In this document: in pieces, positions 25,001 through 34,419 of the stretch | Position numbering within the stretch: position 1 is the first letter of the stretch | How the letters are laid out: every line of letters starts with the position of its first letter | Source of the DNA: Leptasterias polaris | Lineage: Eukaryota > Echinodermata > Asteroidea > Forcipulatida > Asteriidae | NCBI GenBank assembly: GCA_037783415.1 | Contig: JAZGTN010000058.1 | Span: forward strand, 8,220,001-8,284,000 | Direction: 5' to 3' | Length of the DNA stretch: 64,000 nt | Program-made: the position numbers and the translations under genes | Notes under the pieces: model-generated | What the model saw: the letters and a program-made list of their open reading frames with translations, nothing else | Told to the model about the DNA's origin: nothing | Database searches by the model: none

Positions 25001-26093
25001 GTTTCCAATTTACAGGCTTAATTCTTTGTTATTTCATTACTTTGCGTGCGGCATTAGTTGAAAGAAACATTGAACGCTAGAGGGCGTTCCACAACAAATC
25101 GATTGCACGGTTACCCGGTTAACCAAATGATAATCCTGTTAAACGTAAACATTTATGTTTACGTTTACATTTAAATGCCGAGGCTTTGTAAGCCTGCCTG
25201 TGACGGTCACACGGTTAACCATCCGATCAACCGGTTGAACATCTACATTATTACGGTTCGGATAAATGTTGAAAAATCATCCTCAAAAGTGTCGCGAAAT
25301 TTTGACCATAATAAATGTGAACGGTTACACATGTAACTGATCGTTTCAGAAATGATTACGAGTTTACTAAAAAATAACTGTAAATGCATGTAAAAAAAAT
25401 GATGTTGTATTTAATTCGTAATCGTAAAAAATTTTCTACCCTGAAATGCCAATCGAGTATGTTATATTTGTTTAGGCTGAAACAGTAAATTCATATGGGA
25501 TACGATTGTATTGTAATTTTGTCTCTTCCACAACCCCAAATCCAACACTGACCGTTTAGCCATGAAAAACGATTTTCTCTTTACCACTCCTTTCCTCAAT
25601 CAGCTTTTTATTGCCTTATTGCAAGGGCCATCAAGTTTTGTAACTGATACATCGCGGTTTCCTGAAGTAATGCCTTTGCACAAGAAATGTTAAACATATC
25701 GTTTTCCCGGCGAACGGGACCTAAGCGCATACAAGTTTGCCACCCCAAACCATGGACAAGAACACGGCACTCATATTCTTTACGTCCACGGTGAAATCTG
25801 AATAACTATCTGACTACACGACGACGACGCTGCGCTGATAGCAAGACAAATTCTTTTCGATTCTTGTGAATGAACGTAGACTTGTGTCAGTCGGCGACAG
25901 GAATGATGACTCTATGTATATTCTACATAAACGTCTACAACACGGGTCATAAATGGGTTTAGGGCTTGAACGAATCTAGGAAACCCTAGAAAGATTGAGG
26001 GCGCTATACGAGTTTAACGGTGCGTTTTTTTTTACTTAAAAAAAAATGGGAAAAAAATTACTTTGTCGTTAATAAACACATATCAAATTCAAG
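22088..26093 (+). repeat. Macrosatellite copy C (about 4.0 kb)
   Basis: Collinear with copy B. It differs by a shorter AAT run, about one more 130-bp unit in the minisatellite block (about 22770-23955), one more ~230-bp subrepeat, and loss of one arm of the hairpin that is intact in copy B. Tails of B and C are nearly identical around 21620-22030 and 25620-26025. Confidence 0.88.
22770..23955 (+). repeat. 130-bp minisatellite block in copy C
   Basis: About nine units of the same 130-bp sequence as in copy B, with local variants such as GGTTTACATGAGGTCACGG. A higher-order pattern is visible: a two-unit variant block at about 23165-23370 recurs at about 23690-23900. Confidence 0.9.
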
Positions 26094-27240
26094 TCAGAGT
26101 ACCCATGGCGTTCAATTTGCCTGATAATTTTGGTTTTTTTTTCTACTGACAATGTTTTAATAACTTTTGATGCTTTTAAACTGATCGTCTATAAAACCTT
26201 TCTTGTTTTAAGAAACATTTGTGAATCCAGGACGTTAAAGTTGAGCTTAATTGAAAAAACTGTGTTTCTAGAAGTCGGATTTGTTTTCACTATCTCCATT
26301 TGTTTTGTACACGGGCGAAAATGCGCAATAAATGACGTCATTGTGACGTCGTTCCACATTTTAGGCCGAAAAGCACATCTACAGTACCCAAGAAGTCTAA
26401 AACTGAAAAAAGTTTGACGATCGGTCGTCTACTTTTTGAGATACAGTGGTCTAAAGTCTGGCTAATTAAATATTCACCTCGCTGTAAAGTGGCTAATTAA
26501 TTAAAATGTTTAACATTTTTTACATTTAGAGTTTAATTCATGTACTAAGCTTCAATTTGATATAATGATCTCACTCTTTCGTATTACGCTCTAGGATATT
26601 AGGCTTAAAGAAAAAAACGTGTACAAATGCTATGGGATTTGAGTGGAAACAAAGAATAATAATAATAAGAATAATCTCGACGAAAACAATAGCTGTTCCG
26701 ACAGCTAGGTCGGAACAGCTAATAATAATAATCTCGACGAAAACAATAGCTGTTCCGACCTATGTCGGAACAGCTAATAATAATCTCGACGAAAACAATA
26801 GCTGTTCCGACTGCGTCAGGAACAGCTAATAATAATAATAATAATAATAAATTAATAAAAATCCCAACGAAAACAATAGCTGTTCCGACCTATGTCGGAA
26901 CAGCTAATAACTAGACATTAGGTGTTTGTGAACAAACACAAAGCTGTTCCGTGTATTATTGTTTTGCCTCGATTAAGTGCTTCAAAGGTTTAAAGTTGGT
27001 CTGATTTCAAGATAGAATACTCTTGACCTTCGACAGGCCCCTTTTCAGTGGGGCCTGAAAAACCTAAACCTGGTCTTCGAGAGGAGCTTTTAAACGAGAA
27101 ATAAAGGTGAACATGGGGTCATGGTAACTCTTGTCTAACATTTAATGCTCAAAGGGTTTATAACTGAAATGATATTGAAAATCGGGTGTAGTTCTTGAGA
27201 TGGTGCTGCAAAGATTGACTAATTAAATATTCATATGAAG
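26094..27240 (+). repeat. Macrosatellite copy D (partial, divergent)
   Basis: This begins like B and C, including the CRE pair at 26333. After the AAT run it carries an array of hairpins (26671-26912). It then has only a single, diverged version of the 130-bp unit (about 27100-27200, with AAGGTGAACATGGGGTCATGG) and ends near 27240. It may preserve the pre-amplification form of the minisatellite. Confidence 0.7.
26671..26912 (+). repeat. Array of four 12-bp-stem hairpins
   Basis: Four tandem units, each with TCGACGAAAACAAT or a variant, then AGCTGTTCCGAC, a loop of 4-6 bases, GTCGGAACAGCT and an AAT run. Three hairpins have perfect arms; the third has a one-base change (GTCAGGAACAGCT). Confidence 0.9.
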
Positions 27241-27409
27241 ATCACGTGGTTAATTATTTAAGAATATAAAGAATAAAACAAAAACTCAAAAACTAATTTT
27301 GATGACATTAGTAAAATTTTGTTATTTTAAGTTTGTAAAGGGTCCTGGAGGTTTTGCTTGTAATTTTGGGAGGAAACCAATGTCTGAGTTGTGGATCCAT
27401 CCATCCATA
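27241..27409. repeat. Left flank of the retrotransposon: diverged repeat unit
   Basis: The words GTCCTGGAGGTTTTGCTTG and AATTTTGGGAGG near 27342-27372 resemble GTCCTTGAGGTTTTGCTTG at about 39390 on the other side of the retrotransposon. The element appears to have inserted into a local repeat array. Confidence 0.5.
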
Positions 27410-29004
27410 TGTAACCGAGTTGGTAGGCTACTCAGGCTGTGACACTATAGTATTAAGTGGTCGGAGTAATTATTTTTTTTTTCAGTTACAATTGTTCTTT
27501 AGTTTATTCTGTTGCGGTATGGTTTACATACAAGGACAAAACGACAGTCATAAATATTAGGCTTTCTGAAATCAAAATTGAAAGAAAAGGAAATAATATG
27601 ACCTATTAAATTCATTGAAATTCACCATCATCAAACTATTATGCATTAATCTTTAAACAAATAAATACATCAATCTACCTATAACGATGAAAAGTTCTCT
27701 TACTCGGATATTATTTTAGTAGAAAGATCGTTGAAAATGAAACTCGCAAGCTATTATTTATGCTTAAGACACGTACCCAAAATACAATGGAGGCCTTTAA
27801 TAATATTTTGGCGGCTAGGCACGTCAATGAAGTATATAGGGTTGTGCAATAAAATTATGTACAGTAATTATTAGTTGCTATCAAAAGTTTCCGGACTATT
27901 GCTACGTAATTGTGGTGGAATATTTCAAATGCAGTTTCCAAAAGTTGTTAAACGAACAGTAGTCTAAATTGAAGAATATCCACGTTTCGAAATGTGAGCG
28001 TGTGGTCACTATACAGCAAAATTCCCATAATCTACGACAACTTCAAATACCTGCCTCCACTTGTCGAAGTTTAGTTGTCAAAACAACTGTCCTTTCGAAT
28101 TGGAGCCATAAATAATTATTGGTGAAAAGGTAGTCAAATTATAATTTTATTTTAAGGTTAAAGACACTTACCAGGATGCTTCGGCTTCCCCACCTGTATG
28201 CATCTTCAACTGACGAAATATACGTCGGGAGTTAGCTATGGCGAACAGGTTATATTATAAAAGTTCAGCTAACGCTGGCAAAACAAGGTGTGGTTTGCTT
28301 CCTCGACGAGCAGTAGAGGAGTGATCTAAAGCACTTTCACCACTCTCCAAGAAAATTTTAAAGAATGCCCGGAATGTCCACGCAATGCAGAAAGCTATTC
28401 AAATCACGCTCTATGCACCAATGAACAAAAGCGTGCTTAAGTGAACGCTAGCGGCGCTGTTTAGCTTGCTTCGCCTTAGCATTACATCGCTATAACCATA
28501 ATTATGTACAAAAGAAAATAAACAAGAGGGGTGTATAGTACAGAGGCCTGGCAGCGTAATCTGGCTGGTCACAATCACCCGGAGGAAAATGTGAATGAAC
28601 ACGTGAATGAATTTCCACCAAAATCCAGGGGAAACAAACGTACTATTGCAGACGTGCGGATCATAACTTCAATAAAGAAGTAAAAGAGTTAACCTCAACT
28701 GATCCAATCAATTCTGCTGTAAAACCATGCCAATAGATCGTTGGAACTGACCAGAAAAGAAACACCTTCAAAAATTCAGTTGGGTGAAAAAAATTGGTGA
28801 GGTCCGCTTAGGCTTAACGCTCTAAGAAAGAAATGATTTCCTACGGGCCACCAAGATAAATGAGTCACCCTAACAAGAATAAATTCCTACCGATGTCAAT
28901 TCCTGTTGAAAGTCCTTTAAGATATGCCGACTAACTTCCATGATGATCAAAACCCAAAGTACGTCTAATTTACATTGGCTAGGTTTAAAATACACAAATT
29001 TTAC
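27410..29004 (-). mobile_element. 3' LTR plus 3' untranslated part of the Gypsy element
   Basis: On the plus strand the element begins TGTAACCGAG at 27410, so the LTR ends ...TTACA on the coding strand, a TG...CA-type end. The 1595 bp up to the pol stop are repeated at 35677-37271 at the same length. Because that second copy also includes the pol 3' end, the inner LTR boundary cannot be fixed. No clear polypurine tract adjoins an obvious TG; a purine-rich run overlaps the pol terminus near 29012-29030. The short ORFs here are not credible. Confidence 0.75.
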
Positions 29005-32000
29005 TTAAGTTAAATCTTCTATTCTCTCCTCAGCCCATCGTGCACAACTAATTCCAAATGAAATCAATCTACCTAGGTATTTCAAAGTAGTATTACCCAA
29101 TGGGTAGAAATAATCAAGAATCAGTAAAAATAATGATACACCAAGTATCGCTTGAAGTCCAATCAGACTATATATAGGGGAAATCAAAACAACCAACAGT
29201 GCAATGATGAGAAAAATTACACATCCTTTCTTGAACCCTCTGGATATAGATGTTTGTTGTTGAGACAACACTGATCTGGGTAAATTAAATGGGTTGCGAT
29301 GTTTTCCTTTAGTTGCACGTTGTGATCTTCTGGGTCCCTTCTGTTTCGGACTCTCAGGCTCATGGGCTGGAACTACCACTGCAATATCAAACTCTGAATC
29401 CGAACTTGAATTCGACAAGTTCTCAGGACAGAGAACAGCACTAGATTTAGAGATATCGTCTGGATGCTCAGAACTAGCAGCAGGCTTTATAGTATGCAAC
29501 AGACCTGGAGGAACCAGTTTGATTTCAACAGAATTGACTGTTTTTCTACGACCATCCTCTGTTGACTCAACGACGTAGACAACATTATTGGGATTGGGTT
29601 GATCTATGATTTTATAGACCTCGCTATGATAGCAGTCCTGAATTTTGTTTCTACCTCTGACATGGCTACGCAAATAAACTTGGTCACCTATTTTGAAGAC
29701 ATTAGGATTAGCCTTCCGGTCATGAATAACTTTGTGTCTACCACGCTCTTGCTGATTCTTCGCCCCTGCAAGTCTATAAGCCTCTTGCAAACGCCTTTGA
29801 TGTAGAGAAACCCAATCGTTGTCTAGAGCCGCTTTTCTCTGTTCTCCATTTAACAACACATCTACCGGTAAACAAGGATTTCTACCAAACATAAGGTAAA
29901 AGGGTGAAAATCCAGTTGAGGAATGAGGTGTGGAGTTGTATGCATAGATCAATTCTGGGAGAAAGAGTGACCAAGAACGTTTTTGTTTAGCTGAGAGTGT
30001 GCGAAGCAGGTCATGCATAGTACGATTGAACCTTTCACACTGTGCATTTCCCTGAGGGTGATATGCTGTAGTACGAGATTTCCTGATATTATATAAGTTA
30101 CAGAGGTGATGTATAAGGTCGGACTCAAATTGTCTTCCCTGATCTGAATGTATACGCAAGGGAGCACCATACTTCAAAAACCACTCCCTGACCAAAACAT
30201 TAGCTGTAGCCTGTGCTGTCTGATCTTTGGTCGGCACAGCGATGGTAAACTTGGAAAATATATCTGTAATGACAAGAACATTTTCAGATCTGTCTGCTGC
30301 TGGTTCTAAGAGTGTGAAATCAATAGCAATAACTTCCAAGGGTCTGCTAGCGATCAAATGACCAAGCGGATTCCTGACTGATGGTCTAGGCATTTTGGCG
30401 ATGTTACAGCGTTCACAGTTTACTATCCATTGTTTCACCCTTGCATACATGTTTGGCCAGTAATAACGTGAACGAACCAAAGAAAGTGTTCTTTCAATGC
30501 CCTGGTGGCCGAATTGATCATGTAGACAAGTGAGGACTTTGGACTTCATGGACAAAGGTAAAACAAGTTGATGTAAACTACCCATCTTAGGATCTTTGAC
30601 ATCCCTATACAAAATTCCATCAACCAAAGAGAAATGTTTAGTCTGTCTTAGCATCGCCTGAACAGACTGGGATACACCTTGTCTTTCTCGTCTACTTGGT
30701 AGTCGGTCTGACGTATAAAACTTCAGGAATTCACTGATGGTTGGATCAGACTGCTGCAGCTCACAGAGCTGTTCTGTGGTATATGAAGGAAATGTGGAAA
30801 TATGGTTACACACTCCTAACTGTACCCTACTTGGACCAAGTTCACTGGCTACTTCATTTACAGTGCACTGTAAATCTGAAGGAAGGAAATGGGACGTACT
30901 GTATTTTGAAAATTTACTACTGACGGAGACTTGGGACACAAAGTGTGTTCTATCTTCCACCTTTTCATCTTCCTCGTACTGACGAGACAGAGCGTCGGCG
31001 TTCTTGTTAACTCGACCAGGACGAAAGATAATTTTGAAATCAAATGACGCCAGTTCACCAACCCACCTCTGTTCTACAGCACTCAATTTAGCAGTTGCCA
31101 AGTGAGTTAAAGGGTTGTTGTCAGTGCGGACAATAAATTGGGAACCATACAAGTAATCTTTGAATTTGTCGGTTACTGCCCATTTGAGACCAAGCAATTC
31201 CAACTTACGAGAACTATACTTTTCCATCCTCTTCTCACAATCCCTAAGTGTTCGGCTGGCATACGCTATAACGCTCTCTTTACCATCTTGAATCTGTGAC
31301 AAGATTGCACCCAGTCCAGAAAGACTGGCATCAACATCAATGATGAAAGGTTTCGAGAAATCAGCAAATGCCAAGATGGGAGTAGATGTAAACTGAGCCT
31401 TCAATGAATCAAAAGCTTTTTGACACTCGGATGACCACCTACTTCGAAAATATTTAGGATCATGACCTTGACAAACACCAACTAAGGCATGCAATGGACG
31501 AGCAATTTGGGCAAACTTCGGAATAAAACGCCTATAGTAACTGGCAAAACCCAAGAATGACCGGAGTTTCCTCAAAGTTTGTGGTACGGGCCAATCACGT
31601 ACACACCTCGTCTTCTCATCATCGGTTGAGATTCCTTTCTCGGATACCACATGACCCAAATAGTGGACCTCTTTACGGAACAGATGACATTTAGATGGCT
31701 TGAGTTTTAACCCATGTTGCTTTAGACGAGAGAAAACAATGTTAAGGTGTTGCAAGTGCTCTGTAAAAGTTTTAGAGTAAATACAGATATCGTCAAGATA
31801 GACAAATAACAGCTGATAAACTAAGTCGCCAACACATCGCTGCATCAAACGCTGAAATGTAGCAGGTGCTCCACAGAGACCAAATGGCATCCTAACAAAT
31901 TCGTACAACCCCATAGGTGTGATGAAAGCTGTTTTTTCACGATCTTCTGGTTTTACTCGCACTTGATGGTATCCACTGGCCAAGTCAAGACAAGAAAAGA

Positions 32001-32511
32001 ATTTCGCCCCCACAGGAGCGTCAAGGAATTCTGAAATCCTAGGCAAGGGAAATGCATCTTTCTTTGTCTTGGAATTCAACCTTCTATAATCAACACACAT
32101 TCTAAGAGAGCCATCTTTTTTTTTCGCTAACACAATTGGAGCAGCATACGGGCTATGACTCTCCGTCACTATACCGTGATGTAGCAAGTTCTGAATATGT
32201 TGTTTGACTTGTTCATATTGATTCGGGGGAATTCTACGGAAAGTTTGGGCTATGGGTTCGTTTTCAGACATTGTAATACGATGTTCAACCGTATCAGTAT
32301 CTCCGAGATCAAACTCATGGCCCGCAAATATCTCCCTATGTTTGGCCAATAATTTCTTGATTTCAAACCTCTCATCTGGTGAACCTGAAAACCCTTCTAA
32401 ATCAACTGGTACAGGAGTCGGTGACGGTGCTGTGGTTGCAGTCTCCTCCACTCGAGAAATAAGGATATGGTCAACTGAAACCTGAAATTGTACCTGTGGA
32501 CTATCATCCAT
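29005..32511 (-). CDS. pol: Gypsy-type Pol (reverse transcriptase, RNase H, integrase) with a C-terminal membrane segment
   Basis: 1168 residues, intact. Order: a short N-terminal linker; reverse transcriptase with YLDD at 238-241; RNase H (DVDAS, then a TDNNP segment and NADALSR); integrase with an HHCC zinc module and the catalytic triad Asp731, Asp790, Glu826 (35 residues between the last two, the family norm); a GPY/F-like segment (YLRSHVRGRNKIQDCY); then a basic, serine-rich tail. No chromodomain is visible. Residues about 1097-1139 form two strongly hydrophobic stretches separated by a short polar turn, unusual for Pol. The start ATG overlaps the pro stop codon, and no upstream in-frame extension exists because a TAG lies nine bases before it. 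Confidence 0.95.
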   Translation of the reverse strand: MDDSPQVQFQVSVDHILISRVEETATTAPSPTPVPVDLEGFSGSPDERFEIKKLLAKHREIFAGHEFDLGDTDTVEHRITMSENEPIAQTFRRIPPNQYEQVKQHIQNLLHHGIVTESHSPYAAPIVLAKKKDGSLRMCVDYRRLNSKTKKDAFPLPRISEFLDAPVGAKFFSCLDLASGYHQVRVKPEDREKTAFITPMGLYEFVRMPFGLCGAPATFQRLMQRCVGDLVYQLLFVYLDDICIYSKTFTEHLQHLNIVFSRLKQHGLKLKPSKCHLFRKEVHYLGHVVSEKGISTDDEKTRCVRDWPVPQTLRKLRSFLGFASYYRRFIPKFAQIARPLHALVGVCQGHDPKYFRSRWSSECQKAFDSLKAQFTSTPILAFADFSKPFIIDVDASLSGLGAILSQIQDGKESVIAYASRTLRDCEKRMEKYSSRKLELLGLKWAVTDKFKDYLYGSQFIVRTDNNPLTHLATAKLSAVEQRWVGELASFDFKIIFRPGRVNKNADALSRQYEEDEKVEDRTHFVSQVSVSSKFSKYSTSHFLPSDLQCTVNEVASELGPSRVQLGVCNHISTFPSYTTEQLCELQQSDPTISEFLKFYTSDRLPSRRERQGVSQSVQAMLRQTKHFSLVDGILYRDVKDPKMGSLHQLVLPLSMKSKVLTCLHDQFGHQGIERTLSLVRSRYYWPNMYARVKQWIVNCERCNIAKMPRPSVRNPLGHLIASRPLEVIAIDFTLLEPAADRSENVLVITDIFSKFTIAVPTKDQTAQATANVLVREWFLKYGAPLRIHSDQGRQFESDLIHHLCNLYNIRKSRTTAYHPQGNAQCERFNRTMHDLLRTLSAKQKRSWSLFLPELIYAYNSTPHSSTGFSPFYLMFGRNPCLPVDVLLNGEQRKAALDNDWVSLHQRRLQEAYRLAGAKNQQERGRHKVIHDRKANPNVFKIGDQVYLRSHVRGRNKIQDCYHSEVYKIIDQPNPNNVVYVVESTEDGRRKTVNSVEIKLVPPGLLHTIKPAASSEHPDDISKSSAVLCPENLSNSSSDSEFDIAVVVPAHEPESPKQKGPRRSQRATKGKHRNPFNLPRSVLSQQQTSISRGFKKGCVIFLIIALLVVLISPIYSLIGLQAILGVSLFLLILDYFYPLGNTTLKYLGRLISFGISCARWAEERIEDLT
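32504..32511 (-). promoter_or_regulatory. Stop-start overlap between pro and pol
   Basis: On the coding strand the octamer ATGGATGA contains the pol ATG (first three bases) and the pro TGA (last three). Pol is in the +1 frame relative to pro and is closed upstream. Expression would need termination-reinitiation or a +1 shift at this spot; this is inferred from the frames. Confidence 0.6.
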
Positions 32512-33310
32512 TACTCTCTATCGCTCGAACAACCCCTATACGAGTTTTTGGTCGCAAGATGAAACCCGAAGTAGATATGTTGTCTATTCTAACTGGAAAT
32601 GTGCCATCAAGTATCACAAGTGTAGATGCTGTCAAAATACCAACCGGAAGATGGTCAGAAGACCTCAAAGGTTCTACTACTCCCTGTTTAGATGAAGATA
32701 ACCCACTAGTTTTCGCCATAACAGTTATTGTAGACTCTGGTGGAATAAAGATGTTTTCTCTGCAGGCAACCTTCGCGAACCCAATGGTTTCATGGTCGGC
32801 CTTTTCTACCAAATCCTGATGTGACAAAAGGTTGTTCACAAATGAAAGTGCAGGAGAATGATCCCCGTTGCCCTCGTTCATCGCTTCGACGAGGGATCTC
32901 AAAACATTCATACCAAGTAACCCTGGGATTTGTCTCTTCTGTTCTCTGTGTTCTTTGTCAACAGAATCTTTAACTATCAAGATGGCAACCTGTGGGATTA
33001 ATATCCCCTCACATTCAATGTCAACCTCAATATAACCAACGTATGGTATTTCAAGACCACCAGCGGAAGTAATTTTCAACCGAAGATTGTTACTATGTAA
33101 CTGTGTATCACCAGGTTTATATAAAAAATTGAAACCTTCCTCTGTAAGGGTTGATATCATGGAACCCGTGTCAACAAGACAGGTAACATCTTGTCCCCCA
33201 ATTTTGGCCATTAATGTGGGACAGTTTCCTACAAAGCGATGTTTTAAATGACCAGTCGAGCCCACTCTATGCCTACCCACCGATGGACTCAAAACGGTGG
33301 GAGGATCTAG
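32504..33310 (-). CDS. pro: Aspartic protease (pro) frame, -1 relative to gag
   Basis: 268 residues if entered by frameshift at 33310. The catalytic motif DTGS lies at about residue 47, preceded by a hydrophobic strand. The rest matches the overall length of a retropepsin plus a C-terminal extension. There is no ATG in a sensible position at the start of the frame: the first usable codon downstream of the gag stop is a TTG. This supports synthesis as a Gag-Pro fusion. The frame ends in a TGA embedded in the pol start codon region. Confidence 0.88.
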   Translation of the reverse strand, partial: LDPPTVLSPSVGRHRVGSTGHLKHRFVGNCPTLMAKIGGQDVTCLVDTGSMISTLTEEGFNFLYKPGDTQLHSNNLRLKITSAGGLEIPYVGYIEVDIECEGILIPQVAILIVKDSVDKEHREQKRQIPGLLGMNVLRSLVEAMNEGNGDHSPALSFVNNLLSHQDLVEKADHETIGFAKVACRENIFIPPESTITVMAKTSGLSSSKQGVVEPLRSSDHLPVGILTASTLVILDGTFPVRIDNISTSGFILRPKTRIGVVRAIESNG

Positions 33311-33316
33311 TTTCCC
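33258..33316 (-). promoter_or_regulatory. -1 ribosomal frameshift signal: slippery heptamer and predicted pseudoknot
   Basis: The heptamer G GGA AAC (33316-33310 on the coding strand) sits directly before the gag UAG in the correct X XXY YYZ phase. After an 8-nt spacer, CCCACCG (33301-33295) pairs with CGGTGGG (33282-33276), a perfect 7-bp stem. Loop bases GAGTCC (33290-33285) can pair with downstream GGGCTC (33263-33258), with one G-U pair, giving an H-type pseudoknot. The pro frame is -1 relative to gag, as required. Confidence 0.85.
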
Positions 33317-34419
33317 GAAGAAGATTTCTCACCCACTTCCTTTCGGAGCTTTTCGATGGTTTCCTGTGATTCTTTATGTTGTAGTTTAAAACACCTATTC
33401 TTAGTATGGCCTAATGCCCCACAGAAGTCACACTTCATCCCACTTCTACTTTTGTCTTTGCGGTTTGAGTATGTTTCTGTGTTTTTGGTGAGGTCTGTTT
33501 TTGTTATGTGCTCATGTACAAGGTTGGTTAAATCTGCGATTTGTTTCTGTTGTTGTTCTATTTGCTGCTGCTGTTTGTGAACGATGTCAGTTAATGTTCT
33601 AGTTTCTGTCATAAAACTAGTTCTGGCTGCTTGAATAGTAACTTCCTGCTTTGAGGTGTTAAGTTCGTCAGCCCAATGAATGGCTTCAGACGTTGATGTA
33701 AATAATTCAGTAGGTGTTGAATTAGTAGTAGCTTTTGGCTTTGATACAGGTGTATTGTTCCACTCATCAGCCCAATCAATGGCTTCGGACCTTAGTGTAA
33801 AGAAATCAATTGTTGGGGAATCTTTCACTCTTTTCCTCAAAGTTTTTCTCAAAAGGCTGTCTGAGACACCATCTGCAAATTGGTCACATAAAACCTGTTC
33901 TTTGTGAGCAGTAAGGTGAGGTGATTTTCTGCTAGCCCTTTCAAAAAGGTCTAAGAGAGCATGAGAGAAATCTCTAATGTTTTCTCTTTCCCTTTGTTTT
34001 CTTTCAAAGAAAGATCGTTGGAAATGAACCGAGGATCCCTGCTCACCAAACACTTCTCTAAGAATACTGAAAACATCATCAACAGTCTTCCTAGGTCTAA
34101 ATTTTACTTCCTCCCTAGCTGGTCCTGTTAAATGTTGAAAGACAAAGTCAACTTTATCTTCTTCAGACAATGGGCGAGATCTAATTGTTGCCTTAACGTC
34201 ACAGATCCAATCTTCTAGCTTCCACAAAGACTCGGATGAACCAGAGTATGATGCTAACTTCTTCTGACTGGGCATGAGTAAGAATGCTGGATTAGCTTTG
34301 GGTTTAGACTCGGTTTTAGTAGCCTTCAGTTGATCTTGTAATTTTTGTATTTTTTCCATCATATCCCCTTCAGACATCTTTTTCCCTGGGGACCAATGTG
34401 TTTTCCCATTGGTAGCCAT
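33307..34419 (-). CDS. gag: Gag polyprotein
   Basis: 370 residues from an ATG in a good context (ACCATGG) at 34419. The frame is open a further 29 codons upstream, but only to a TTG. Seen: an early coiled-coil-like region, a capsid-like helical region (about 65-235), a duplicated SEAIDWADE / SEAIHWADE segment, a glutamine-rich coil, and one zinc knuckle C-X2-C-X4-H-X4-C at residues 330-343. The TAG stop follows the slippery heptamer immediately. The protein would form particles and bind RNA. Confidence 0.92.
   Translation of the reverse strand: MATNGKTHWSPGKKMSEGDMMEKIQKLQDQLKATKTESKPKANPAFLLMPSQKKLASYSGSSESLWKLEDWICDVKATIRSRPLSEEDKVDFVFQHLTGPAREEVKFRPRKTVDDVFSILREVFGEQGSSVHFQRSFFERKQRERENIRDFSHALLDLFERASRKSPHLTAHKEQVLCDQFADGVSDSLLRKTLRKRVKDSPTIDFFTLRSEAIDWADEWNNTPVSKPKATTNSTPTELFTSTSEAIHWADELNTSKQEVTIQAARTSFMTETRTLTDIVHKQQQQIEQQQKQIADLTNLVHEHITKTDLTKNTETYSNRKDKSRSGMKCDFCGALGHTKNRCFKLQHKESQETIEKLRKEVGEKSSSGN

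Noticed and set aside
26671..26912. CRISPR-like array
   Set aside because: The host is eukaryotic, the spacers are simple AAT runs, and there are only four hairpin units.
28150..28200. LTR inner boundary at TTACCA with a nearby CTTCCCCACC tract
   Set aside because: The pyrimidine tract is separated from the CA by about 11 bases and the same region resembles a splice donor on the coding strand, so I left the boundary open.
28411..28602. 63-codon ORF in the LTR region, also at 36678
   Set aside because: Identical copies only reflect the duplicated DNA; there is no domain, and the composition is ordinary.
29294..29805. Plus-strand ORFs opposite pol (also 37561-38072)
   Set aside because: They are antisense to the intact Pol reading frame, with no domain or start evidence.
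32496..32819. 107-codon plus-strand ORF
   Set aside because: It is antisense to the protease frame.
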